From: Bacteroidota bacterium
GTDB lineage: Bacteria > Bacteroidota > Bacteroidia > Chitinophagales > Saprospiraceae
Assembly (NCBI GenBank): GCA_029557915.1
Contig: JAKQHS010000156.1
Coordinates: forward strand, 1-64,000
Direction: 5' to 3'
Length of the DNA stretch: 64,000 bases
A program made the translations under genes and the position numbers. The notes under the pieces were generated by a model, which saw only the letters and a list, made by a program, of their open reading frames with translations, ran no database searches and was not told where the DNA came from. Below, one piece after another: positions 37,064 through 45,094 of the stretch. The stretch's first letter is position 1. Each line of letters starts with the position of its first letter.

Positions 37064-37552
37064 ATGGCTATTTTCAACCTTACCATCAATGACCAGCGCT
37101 ATAAAATAGAGGCTGAAGAAGACATGCCCCTGCTCTGGGCTATCCGGGACCTTGTCGGTTTAAAGGGGACCAAATATGGCTGCGGCATTGCCCAATGCGG
37201 TGCCTGTACCGTCCACCTGGACGGACAGCCGGTCAGAAGTTGTTCCCTGCCTTTGGGCGTGATAAAGAAAAAGCAAAAAATCACCACCATTGAAGGTATT
37301 GGCAGCCCGCAACTGCTGCATGCCGTGCAGGAAGCCTGGGTGGAGGAGCAAGTACCCCAATGCGGTTACTGCCAGAGCGGCCAGATCATGTCCGCCGTCG
37401 CTTTGCTGGCCCAGCATCCGGAACCTTCCGATGACCAGATTGACACCTATATGAATGGAAATCTCTGCCGCTGCGGCACCTACGACCGGATCCGAAAAGC
37501 CATCCACCGCGCCTCCGGCTCTGCAAAACCAAAAACCATGGGGACCCATTGA
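37064..37552 (+). CDS. molybdenum hydroxylase, [2Fe-2S] subunit (IorA-like)
   Basis: A 162-residue iron-sulfur subunit of a xanthine-oxidase-family enzyme. The first plant-ferredoxin-like cluster is bound by Cys in [17 protein letters not shown] plus VRSC, the second by [10 protein letters not shown] and NLCRCGTY. These eight cysteines are all present. It passes electrons from the molybdenum subunit encoded 44 bases downstream. The pair lacks a FAD subunit, as in isoquinoline 1-oxidoreductase and related aldehyde dehydrogenases. Physiological substrate cannot be told. Confidence 0.95.
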   Translation: MAIFNLTINDQRYKIEAEEDMPLLWAIRDLVGLKGTKYGCGIAQCGACTVHLDGQPVRSCSLPLGVIKKKQKITTIEGIGSPQLLHAVQEAWVEEQVPQCGYCQSGQIMSAVALLAQHPEPSDDQIDTYMNGNLCRCGTYDRIRKAIHRASGSAKPKTMGTH

Positions 37553-37596
37553 TGGGTTCTGATCCTTATTCTTCATGAATTCAATTCCATCCTGAT

Positions 37597-39765
37597 ATGT
37601 CCATTTCAAGCCTTTCAACGGAAAGAAGAAGATTTCTAAAACAAAGTTTGCTGGGCACGGCCGGCCTGATGATCGGCGTGCGGGCACATGCCGGGGGCCA
37701 CGCCCTGGTCAAACTCTTTGAAAACAATATAAGCACCGAACTCAATCCCTTTGTCCTCATCGACGCCAAGGGGGTCATCACCCTCGTAAACAGCCGCCCG
37801 GACATGGGCCAGGGTTCAATCCAGGCAGTTACTTCGCTCATTGCCGAAGAACTTGAAGTGCGTATGGATCAGATCCAGATCGTGCATTCCGATGGTCAGG
37901 CCAAATATGGGTCCCAGGGCTCGGGAGGCAGCAGTACGGTGAGAGGACTTTGGTTTGACCTGAGGAAAGCAGGTGCGGCAGCCAAAGAGATGCTGGTCAG
38001 GACAGCCGCCGGCCGATGGAATACCAGTCCGGAGAGTTGCCAGGCCCGGGATGGCGGGGTATTCCTGACCGGAACGGATAAAAAATTCAGTTATGGGGAA
38101 CTCGCCGTCGATGCCGCCAAACTGGATGTTCCCAAAAATCCGAAACTGAAGGATCCTAAGGATTTTAAGATCCTCGGCAAATACCATAAAAGAAGCGACA
38201 TCCCGTCCAAAGTCAACGGGACAGCGGTCTTCGGCATCGACGTCGTGGTTCCCGGCATGCTCTATGCCACGGTGATCCATGCTCCCTCCGTGCAAGGCAA
38301 ACTGGTCTCTTATGACGCCACGCAAGCCATGGCCGTGGCAGGAGTGAAGCAGGTGATCAAAACGGAACATTCCTACCCGGGCGGCAAGTCGGAAGCCATA
38401 GCGGTGATCGCCGAAAATTACTGGGCCGCGCTCAAAGCCAGCAAACTGGTGACCGCCCAATGGGACGATGGCGACCTGGTGCAAACCCTGAATACCGGTC
38501 AATATTTTAAAGACGCTTACGCCGCTGCCGCAAAGCCCGGGGTGCGTGCGGAAGAAGACGGCGATTTTGATGCTTTCTTTGCGGCTTCCGAGAAAAAACT
38601 GGAATCCATCTATGAAACCCCCTTCCTGGCTCATGCCGCCATAGAACCGGTCAACGCGACCGCCCATGTTAAAGAGGACGGATCGGTGGAAGTCTGGGCT
38701 CCCATACAGGGCCCGGACGGGGCATTGGGAGAGACGGCGGATTACCTCGGGATCGCGACAGATAAAATAAAAATCCATCCCCAATTGTTAGGAGGTTCCT
38801 TTGGACGCAAAGCCTTCATGGATTTTATGAAAGAGGCGATCGACCTGTCGAGGCAGGTCAAAGCGCCGGTCAAACTCATCTGGTCCCGGGAAGAAGATAT
38901 GATGCAGGGCCCCTTCCGCCCGGCCATGCTGAGCCGGATGCGGGGCGTGATCGGCAACAACCGGCTGTCCGCCCTCAGCCATCAGGCTATCGGAGAATCC
39001 ATCCAGGGCCAGCATTGGAACGGGCTGGCGGATTACCAGGCTGACGATTGGCTGGCGGGTGAACTCAGCAAGGAAAATCACAAATACGGATTCCCGGTAC
39101 ACCACCTTTCCTACAGCAGGGTAAAAACCCCGATTCCGATCCTTTGGTGGCGTTCGGTATATGCCTCCAATTTTGCCTGGGGCCAGGAATGTTTTATCGA
39201 TGAGATGGCCCATAAAGCCGGATTGGACCCCCTGGCCGCACGCAAACAACTGTTGCGCAATTCAAAACGCGACCTCGCCATTTTGGAAAAACTGGAGGAG
39301 ATCATCAAATCCTCCCCTGCCCTGCCCACAGGCCATGCTCGCGGCATCGCCATGTTCCGGTCTTTTGAGTCCATGAGCGCGGCCATGGTGGAAATTGCCC
39401 GCAAGGACAAAGGGGCGCGGATTGTGAAAGTCACTTCGATCATCGATTGCGGGCAGTACGTCAACCCGGACAATGTCAAAGCCCAGACCGAAGGAAACAT
39501 CGCCATGGGTTTAAGTTCCGCCATCAAGGGAGGCATCACTTTTTCCGAAGGCAAATGCGATCAAACCAATTACCACCAATTCCAGGTCATGCGCATGTCT
39601 GAAATGCCTGAAGTGGAAGTCCATATCATGGACAACCTGGAAAATCCCGGGGGAGTCGGCGAACCCGGCTTGCCTCCCATCGCACCAGCCCTTGGCAACG
39701 CCATTTTTAACCTGACGCAAAAACGCATTTATAAACTTCCGGTGGACCTGGACAACCTGGTTTAG
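37597..39765 (+). CDS. molybdenum hydroxylase, molybdopterin-binding subunit (IorB-like)
   Basis: A 722-residue catalytic subunit with a twin-arginine signal (TERRRFLKQSLLG), so the enzyme is exported folded with its cofactor, carrying the small subunit along. Family marks: GTAVFGIDVVVPGMLYATV, QLLGGSFGRKAFMDF (cofactor-binding loop) and VGEPGLPPIAPALGNA near the C-terminus, with the Glu that acts as catalytic base in the family. Together with the small subunit it oxidises an aldehyde or N-heterocycle by hydroxylation. Accessory maturation genes (XdhC-like, MocA-like) are not in the window. Confidence 0.94.
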   Translation: MSISSLSTERRRFLKQSLLGTAGLMIGVRAHAGGHALVKLFENNISTELNPFVLIDAKGVITLVNSRPDMGQGSIQAVTSLIAEELEVRMDQIQIVHSDGQAKYGSQGSGGSSTVRGLWFDLRKAGAAAKEMLVRTAAGRWNTSPESCQARDGGVFLTGTDKKFSYGELAVDAAKLDVPKNPKLKDPKDFKILGKYHKRSDIPSKVNGTAVFGIDVVVPGMLYATVIHAPSVQGKLVSYDATQAMAVAGVKQVIKTEHSYPGGKSEAIAVIAENYWAALKASKLVTAQWDDGDLVQTLNTGQYFKDAYAAAAKPGVRAEEDGDFDAFFAASEKKLESIYETPFLAHAAIEPVNATAHVKEDGSVEVWAPIQGPDGALGETADYLGIATDKIKIHPQLLGGSFGRKAFMDFMKEAIDLSRQVKAPVKLIWSREEDMMQGPFRPAMLSRMRGVIGNNRLSALSHQAIGESIQGQHWNGLADYQADDWLAGELSKENHKYGFPVHHLSYSRVKTPIPILWWRSVYASNFAWGQECFIDEMAHKAGLDPLAARKQLLRNSKRDLAILEKLEEIIKSSPALPTGHARGIAMFRSFESMSAAMVEIARKDKGARIVKVTSIIDCGQYVNPDNVKAQTEGNIAMGLSSAIKGGITFSEGKCDQTNYHQFQVMRMSEMPEVEVHIMDNLENPGGVGEPGLPPIAPALGNAIFNLTQKRIYKLPVDLDNLV

Positions 39766-39774
39766 TTGAGCTTA

Positions 39775-39809
39775 TAGATATGCCAAATTTTTAAAATTTG
39801 GCATATCTA
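39775..39809. terminator. 17-base-pair perfect inverted repeat, likely bidirectional terminator
   Basis: TAGATATGCCAAATTTT, one T, then the exact reverse complement. The AT-rich inner stem gives T-runs on both strands. It lies 9 bases after the molybdenum subunit gene and faces the convergent GH31 gene. Confidence 0.7.
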
Positions 39810-39817
39810 AACACTGT

Positions 39818-39995
39818 TGGGGAGGAGCTTAGCTCCGACCCCCCGTAAAACTGTAAATCATTTTTCTTAGGTACCAAGCCGAAACCAAGCTTCGTCTGAA
39901 CATATGTGTTGGGGGAGGAGCTTAGCTCCGACCCGCTACCAAGCCGAAGCCAAGCTTCGTCTCAACATCTTCCGAGCTTAGCTCCGACCCGGTAA
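39818..39995. repeat. extragenic palindromic repeats (GGAGCTTAGCTCC / CGAAGCCAAGCTTCG)
   Basis: A unit with two hairpins is present about two and a half times: GGAGCTTAGCTCCGACCC near 39825, 39916 and (shorter) 39969, and TACCAAGCCGAAGCCAAGCTTCGTCT near 39872 and 39938 (the first copy has one changed base in the stem). This looks like a REP/BIME-type element. No REP-associated transposase is seen in the window. Confidence 0.8.
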
Positions 39996-39998
39996 AAC

Positions 39999-42386
39999 TC
40001 ATTTTATCAAAGCCTGCTCAAACGGCACAATTTTAAAATTTACATTGACCGGCAATCCTTCCTGTGCCAGTTCGAATCCCTTTTTCTTTTTTATCAGTTT
40101 GAGATTCCGGATTTCCGTTTCACCGGGAACCGCCAGCATACCCTTCGCCTCCGAACTGGTACTGAAAACAACCAGATCAACCTGGCTCCAGTCCAGATCC
40201 CGGGTGGACTGGGCAGCTTTGAGCCGGGGCAGGACCGTACCGTCCCGGATCAGGATAATGGCTTGCACCGCCCCTGCGGACATCCGGTGCCAGCCTCCCG
40301 AATAAGACCTGCCATCCTGCATATCGATCCACTTACCCGCCGGCAGGTATACCTCCCTCGAAAGCCGGCCCTCTTCAAACAAAGGTGCTACCAGGATGTC
40401 GGATCCCAGCAAATACTGATTTTCAATTTCCCAGGCCCCGCGGTCTTCCGGAAATTCCAACAACAGCGCCCGGGTCATGGGTAAACCGGCTTGGGATGAC
40501 ATCAGCGACTGGGTATAGATATAAGGCATCAGGCTGTATTTTATTTCGATGACCTTGCGGAAATAATTTTGAAAATCCTCCCCGTAATCCCAGGGTTCCT
40601 TGGGAGGCTGTCCATGGCAGCGGGTATGGGAGGACAAAGCCCCGAAAGGCAACCACCGCCGGTAAAGGTTTTCCGGTGTCCTGCGCGTAAAGCCCCCGAT
40701 GTCGTGGCTCCAGAAAGTGAAGCCCGAAAGGCCCAGGGAAAGCCCGCCCCTCAACTGGGCCTCCATGCCCATATCCGAAGTTTCGGCATCCCCTCCCCAA
40801 TGCAGGGGATACCTCTGGCTGCCGGCCCAGGTGCTCCGCGCCCAGATGATCCTTTCATTGCGCAGTTGCTGGGTAAGGTCGGAAACCACCTGGTTGTAAC
40901 GCAAGGGATAGAGGTTGTGCTCATAGAATCCCGTGCGTCCATTGGAATAAATGCCGTCAAAGGGAGCCGCTTCGCCAAAATCCACTTTGATCGCTGCTAC
41001 GCCCATCCTTAGCAGGCCGCCGATTTTTTCCCTGTACCAGTCCAAAGTGCGGGGATTGGTAAAATCCAGTACGGCATCTTCAAAAGGAATGTTGCCTTTC
41101 GCGTTTTTTACATGAAGTCCCTGGTCCACAATCTCCGGGAACAATTTGTTTTTCGGAACAAAATATGGGAGTTGCCACAGGCAGGTTTTAAAACCGTCTT
41201 TGTCCAGGTCGGCGATCATGCCCCGGGCATCCGGAAACCTGTTTTTGGAAAATTCATAATCGCAACGCCAGTCCGTTTCGAACCAGCCCGTATCAAAATG
41301 AAGGACGTCGGTGGGTATGCGGTTGGCGCGCAGTTTGGCCGCCACATTCCTTCCGTCGGCTTCGGAAAAATAGGTGATCCGGCTCATCCAAAGCCCAAAA
41401 GACCAAAGCGGGGGCATGGGCGCTTTGCCGGTCAACCGGGTGTACTCATCCAGGATGTCCCTGGGTTTTCCCATAAATACAAAAAGGTCCAGGGCCTCAT
41501 CGCCGATCCACAAGGCATTGGAAGCCCCATAGCTGTTTCCAAAATCACAGGTGATCGGGGTGGAGGTATGCATAAACATGCCGTAACCCCTGCTGCTCAT
41601 AAAAAAAGGAACGGGTTTGTACATGCCCGGCGTTTCCACTCCGTTTGGATCACAGGTGTAGAGATTCACTTTCTGGCCGTATTTGTTGAGTTTGGTAAAG
41701 GATTCCCCGCATCCGAAAATTTTTTCATCGGGAGAAAGGGTAAAGACCGCGCCGACGCTCCTGCTGTAATCCGCAGCCCGGCGCACATAACAAAAAGGCA
41801 TGGTTTGACAAAAGCCCTTGTTGTCGGAGGAATGCCGGGTTTTAGTGAGCGGTCTGCCCTCGTGGTCAAAAAATTCCACTCCCCAGGGTTGTTCATAGAT
41901 TCGCACCATGCCCTGCTGGCTTTTATACTGATGGCCGCCCTCGATCCGGGTGTAGATCCAGCTTTTGTCTGAAGCAACCCGGCCTCCGGGGATCATCAGG
42001 GTATCCGTTTCGACCCGGCTCACTCCGGTATTCATCCTTATCCGGACCGTCTTCGGCGTTATGAATTCCAACTGGAAAGGCCAGACCGGGTCGGCCGCAT
42101 ATTCCCGGGCAGGAAATTCATTCTGGACCGTCCTTCGGATCCCATGCTGGGTATAATTGAAGGCATGGGCCGGAAAATATTCAGCCCTTCTCCACAATAC
42201 CTGTCCGGATGCCTTTGCCGGATCAAAGCTTGCCAGGCTGTCTGCCAGGAAATAGGTATTGGAATAATCCCTGAAATCGCGGCTGAGATCCAGGGGCTCA
42301 TTCAACAGGCTTTGGGCGGATTGTGCCCGGAGCCCTGCAGTCCAAAGAGTAAAGCCCATCATCGCCAAGAAGAAGAATTTTGCCAT
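39999..42386 (-). CDS. GH31 glycoside hydrolase, probable alpha-xylosidase
   Basis: A 795-residue secreted or periplasmic enzyme with a signal peptide (MMGFTLWTAGLRAQS). The GH31 catalytic domain shows nucleophile Asp in AAIKVDFGEAAP (about residue 467), matching KTDFGE of YicI-type alpha-xylosidases rather than the WxDMNE of alpha-glucosidases, and acid/base Asp in HWGGDAETSD (about 534). N-terminal beta-sandwich and C-terminal accessory domains are as usual. It is on the minus strand between unrelated genes. With the fucosidase-like GH95 enzyme at 60823 it could contribute to xyloglucan side-chain removal, which is inference. Confidence 0.88.
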   Translation of the reverse strand: MAKFFFLAMMGFTLWTAGLRAQSAQSLLNEPLDLSRDFRDYSNTYFLADSLASFDPAKASGQVLWRRAEYFPAHAFNYTQHGIRRTVQNEFPAREYAADPVWPFQLEFITPKTVRIRMNTGVSRVETDTLMIPGGRVASDKSWIYTRIEGGHQYKSQQGMVRIYEQPWGVEFFDHEGRPLTKTRHSSDNKGFCQTMPFCYVRRAADYSRSVGAVFTLSPDEKIFGCGESFTKLNKYGQKVNLYTCDPNGVETPGMYKPVPFFMSSRGYGMFMHTSTPITCDFGNSYGASNALWIGDEALDLFVFMGKPRDILDEYTRLTGKAPMPPLWSFGLWMSRITYFSEADGRNVAAKLRANRIPTDVLHFDTGWFETDWRCDYEFSKNRFPDARGMIADLDKDGFKTCLWQLPYFVPKNKLFPEIVDQGLHVKNAKGNIPFEDAVLDFTNPRTLDWYREKIGGLLRMGVAAIKVDFGEAAPFDGIYSNGRTGFYEHNLYPLRYNQVVSDLTQQLRNERIIWARSTWAGSQRYPLHWGGDAETSDMGMEAQLRGGLSLGLSGFTFWSHDIGGFTRRTPENLYRRWLPFGALSSHTRCHGQPPKEPWDYGEDFQNYFRKVIEIKYSLMPYIYTQSLMSSQAGLPMTRALLLEFPEDRGAWEIENQYLLGSDILVAPLFEEGRLSREVYLPAGKWIDMQDGRSYSGGWHRMSAGAVQAIILIRDGTVLPRLKAAQSTRDLDWSQVDLVVFSTSSEAKGMLAVPGETEIRNLKLIKKKKGFELAQEGLPVNVNFKIVPFEQALIK

Positions 42387-42541
42387 AAGTTTTTATTTTT
42401 ATTTACTAACCGTTGTCAAAAATGGGAAAACTCAGTGAAATGAAGCATGCCCCGGTGCCCCCGACCCTGGAGCCTGTCCAAACAAGAAGGTCAATCCATT
42501 CACCAACCCACGATCCTTTTTGTCCGTCTTACCATTGCAAA

Positions 42542-43021
42542 ATGAAAGTCCTGACCTTTCTGGCCTTGGTGATTTCCTTGCCGTTCCTTGCCTGCTCCAA
42601 AAAAACACAGGCCCCCCCTGAACAGGAATCCGGAAAGCCAAGGACCCTCCTGCTTTCCCTGCGCATCGAAAAAAAAGGAAACGATTACCAGGTTACGATT
42701 CCCAATTCCCGGATCATCGACGCCCCCTTTATGGGCAACGAACCGGGTCCGGTGATTTACCGGGAAAATGATTTCCTCTGTTTTATCCAGGACCGGGATA
42801 AAAAAAACCTGGATACCCTCATCGTCTCACAGCCCCTCCACCCCAGGTATGAATTTCCCGGAGAGGAAGGAGCCATTGGATCAAAACAAGTGGAATTGCA
42901 GGAAAACGAAGTCCTGCTCCGTTTTGCCTACACCTCCAGGATGACCTATCTCCAGGTCCACAAAGTGGAAAAAAACAAACAATTAAAAACCTTGAATACC
43001 CTGAAATTACCCGGGAATTAA
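42542..43021 (+). CDS. small lipoprotein of unknown function
   Basis: A 159-residue protein with lipobox SLPFLACSKK (Cys about residue 15). The rest is beta-rich and charged, with no recognised domain. The ATG at 42542 gives a normal signal peptide; an upstream ATG at 42413 would add 43 residues unlike a signal sequence. It starts 155 bases from the divergent GH31 gene and ends 19 bases before the M64 peptidase gene, so it is probably co-transcribed with the peptidase. Confidence 0.75.
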   Translation: MKVLTFLALVISLPFLACSKKTQAPPEQESGKPRTLLLSLRIEKKGNDYQVTIPNSRIIDAPFMGNEPGPVIYRENDFLCFIQDRDKKNLDTLIVSQPLHPRYEFPGEEGAIGSKQVELQENEVLLRFAYTSRMTYLQVHKVEKNKQLKTLNTLKLPGN

Positions 43022-43040
43022 AATCCGGACCCAGTAAGCT

Positions 43041-44438
43041 ATGAAACCACAATTAACCTTTTATCGATGGGGCGCTGGTCTTCTCTTTTTGATTTTTGCC
43101 CCCGCCTTACAGGCACAAACCTTTCCTAAAGACAGCATACGGTGGAACGGAGATCTCAAGAAATTCATCAACCTGGTCTTTCTGGGCGATGGGTATCAGG
43201 CCGGCGATCTCAACAAATACCAGGAACATGTCGGGAATACCGCAGACTACTTGTTCAAATTTTCGCCCTTTAAGGAATATGCCGATTATTTTAATGTCTA
43301 CGCGATAAAAGTTCCTTCAGCTCAAAGCGGAGCGGACCATCCCCGTACGGCAGTCGATTGTGTACCGGCAGCCGAGCACCCCCTGTTGGTTACGGAAAAC
43401 TATTTCAATTCCACTTTTGATTACAGTTCCATCCACCGTTTGCTGGTCCCTACCAATCCGGGGGCGGTCATCAATGTCATCATCGACAACCTTCCGCTTT
43501 ACGATCAGCCATTGATGCTGGTCAACAGTACTTTTTACGGGGGATCCGGAGGAAGCACCGCGGCTACCGCTTCGATCAATACTTCTTCCTTTGAAATCAT
43601 GGTCCATGAAATCGGGCATTCCTTTGCCGGCCTCGCCGACGAATACTGGGTGAATGAATTCTCTGCCGGAGAAAGAGCCAATATGTCCCGTGAAAAAGAC
43701 CCGGCCAAAGTAAGATGGAAAAACTGGATTGGTTTTAACGGGGTTGGAGTATACCCTCACGGCGCCTCTGGTGGCCAGGAAAACTGGTTTCGACCGCATG
43801 AATCCTGCGAAATGCGCTTCCTGAACAGTGAATTTTGCCCCGTATGCAAGGAAGCGATTGTGCTCCGGATCATGCAACATTTCGGGACACCGGTCCTGTC
43901 CCGCTTTCCTGCAGATCCATCCGTGACCCTGATGGCCGATTCCATTCCTTTTAAAGTCGATTTGCAAAAACCCAATCCGAATACGCTGAGGACCAAATGG
44001 ATCTTGAATGGCCAACTGATCTTTATGAACCGGGATTCGATCCTCCTGCGGCCAAATCAATTACTTCCGGGAAACAACACCTTGACCTTTGAAGTCCTGG
44101 ACACCACCCCCCTCATCCGCGCCGATAACCATCCCACCCTGAATACCCACGTACTCAACTGGAATATTCAACTGGCCAGCACGGGCCATGACGATGCCTC
44201 CGCCTGGCAGGGACTCCGGGTTTATCCCAACCCGGTTTTCAATGAGCTGACTTTATCCATGGATGGAAACCCCGAAAAATTAAAATTTGAAATCCACAAC
44301 ATCCTGGGCCAGATTGTTTTCTCCGGATATTTAAAAGATATGATCAAGGTCAATACCCATGCCTGGATCCCCGGACTCTATATGCTAAAAATTGAAAACG
44401 GAAACGACTATACTTCGAGAAAAATACTGAAGCAATAA
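43041..44438 (+). CDS. secreted M64-family metallopeptidase with T9SS sorting domain
   Basis: A 465-residue secreted protease. Signal peptide to about residue 28 (FAPALQAQT). The M64 (IgA peptidase) domain has zinc motif MVHEIGHSFAGLADEYW (HEIGH at about 189-193; the later Asp/Glu complete the family pattern HExGHxxxxLxDEY). The C-terminal 75 residues are a type A T9SS sorting domain (LRVYPNPVFNELTLSM, LGQIVFSG, PGLYMLKIENG). This shows that the organism has type IX secretion and that the enzyme is released or anchored at the surface. Target protein unknown. Confidence 0.92.
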   Translation: MKPQLTFYRWGAGLLFLIFAPALQAQTFPKDSIRWNGDLKKFINLVFLGDGYQAGDLNKYQEHVGNTADYLFKFSPFKEYADYFNVYAIKVPSAQSGADHPRTAVDCVPAAEHPLLVTENYFNSTFDYSSIHRLLVPTNPGAVINVIIDNLPLYDQPLMLVNSTFYGGSGGSTAATASINTSSFEIMVHEIGHSFAGLADEYWVNEFSAGERANMSREKDPAKVRWKNWIGFNGVGVYPHGASGGQENWFRPHESCEMRFLNSEFCPVCKEAIVLRIMQHFGTPVLSRFPADPSVTLMADSIPFKVDLQKPNPNTLRTKWILNGQLIFMNRDSILLRPNQLLPGNNTLTFEVLDTTPLIRADNHPTLNTHVLNWNIQLASTGHDDASAWQGLRVYPNPVFNELTLSMDGNPEKLKFEIHNILGQIVFSGYLKDMIKVNTHAWIPGLYMLKIENGNDYTSRKILKQ

Positions 44439-44446
44439 GTTCCTGC

Positions 44447-44478
44447 GGATGTCCCATAGCGTTAGCGAAGGGACATCC
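44447..44478. terminator. 9-base-pair inverted repeat between convergent genes
   Basis: GGATGTCCC and GGGACATCC enclose a 14-base loop containing GCGTTAGCG. It lies between the stops of the M64 peptidase (plus) and the small lipoprotein (minus) and is followed on the plus strand by a pyrimidine tract. Probably a bidirectional terminator or a single palindromic repeat. Confidence 0.6.
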
Positions 44479-44517
44479 CTTTCTCCCTTTCTCCCTTCCT
44501 CCCTTTTTTCCCTTCCT
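44479..44517. repeat. pyrimidine array directly after the small lipoprotein gene
   Basis: CCTTTCTC, CCTTTCTC, CCTTCCTC-type 8-mers. On the minus strand the array begins at the TAG stop of the lipoprotein at 44518. It shares GGGAGGAAGGGAG (minus strand) with the arrays that flank four-helix-bundle gene 1. Confidence 0.8.
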
Positions 44518-44946
44518 CTAATACAAAAGCATATACGAATATTCCACCTCGCCGGCCAGGGTATCGATCCGCAGGATAAACTGCTCATCGAGCAGGGGCT
44601 GATGAAAAAACTCCCATCCCGCCGGATATTTTCCCCAACCCGGGCCGCTGGACTCCCTCCTGATTTGCCTGAACCGGTCGGACATGTCCCGGATCTGATT
44701 TTCATGATAATCCAGGCGGAACTTTACCTGGTAGGAGCTGTGGTCATCCAGGACATCGAAAGATTTGATCCGGTAATCCTCCGGAAGACGGATCATGGAA
44801 AGGGATTTTATCTTGTGGATATGATAAAGCACAAAAATATCCTGGTTCCACCGTGCTTCCTCCACACAGCCGGTGAACAATAAAAACAGGGTTAAACCCA
44901 AACCATATTCATACCGTGGGCACATGACCACCATCGTTAGGTTCAT
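44518..44946 (-). CDS. small lipoprotein of unknown function
   Basis: A 142-residue protein starting MNLTMVVMCPRYEYG with lipobox LFLLFTGCVEE. The rest (HKIKSLSMIRLPEDYRIKSF and onward) is a small beta-rich domain without a recognised family. The longer frame from 45036 is less likely because it would run through the hairpin at 45005-45039 and bury the signal sequence. An internal ATG (MCPRYEYG) is also possible. Confidence 0.6.
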   Translation of the reverse strand: MNLTMVVMCPRYEYGLGLTLFLLFTGCVEEARWNQDIFVLYHIHKIKSLSMIRLPEDYRIKSFDVLDDHSSYQVKFRLDYHENQIRDMSDRFRQIRRESSGPGWGKYPAGWEFFHQPLLDEQFILRIDTLAGEVEYSYMLLY

Positions 44947-45004
44947 AACGGGCAACAGGGCCTCTTGTGCCCCATCCAGACCGGAATTAACTTTTTCCTT
45001 AAGA

Positions 45005-45039
45005 AAGATGTCAATCCCCCTGAAGAGGATTGACATCTT
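45005..45039 (-). terminator. rho-independent terminator of the upstream Cache-cupin gene
   Basis: Perfect 13-base-pair stem AAGATGTCAATCC / GGATTGACATCTT with a 9-base loop. On the minus strand it is followed by TTTCTTAAGG. It lies 56 bases after the Cache-cupin gene at 45095. Confidence 0.75.
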
Positions 45040-45094
45040 ATGGTGTTAGCCGCTTTAATGAAAGGAGTAATCTACAGGATTACCCGTTCATGCC

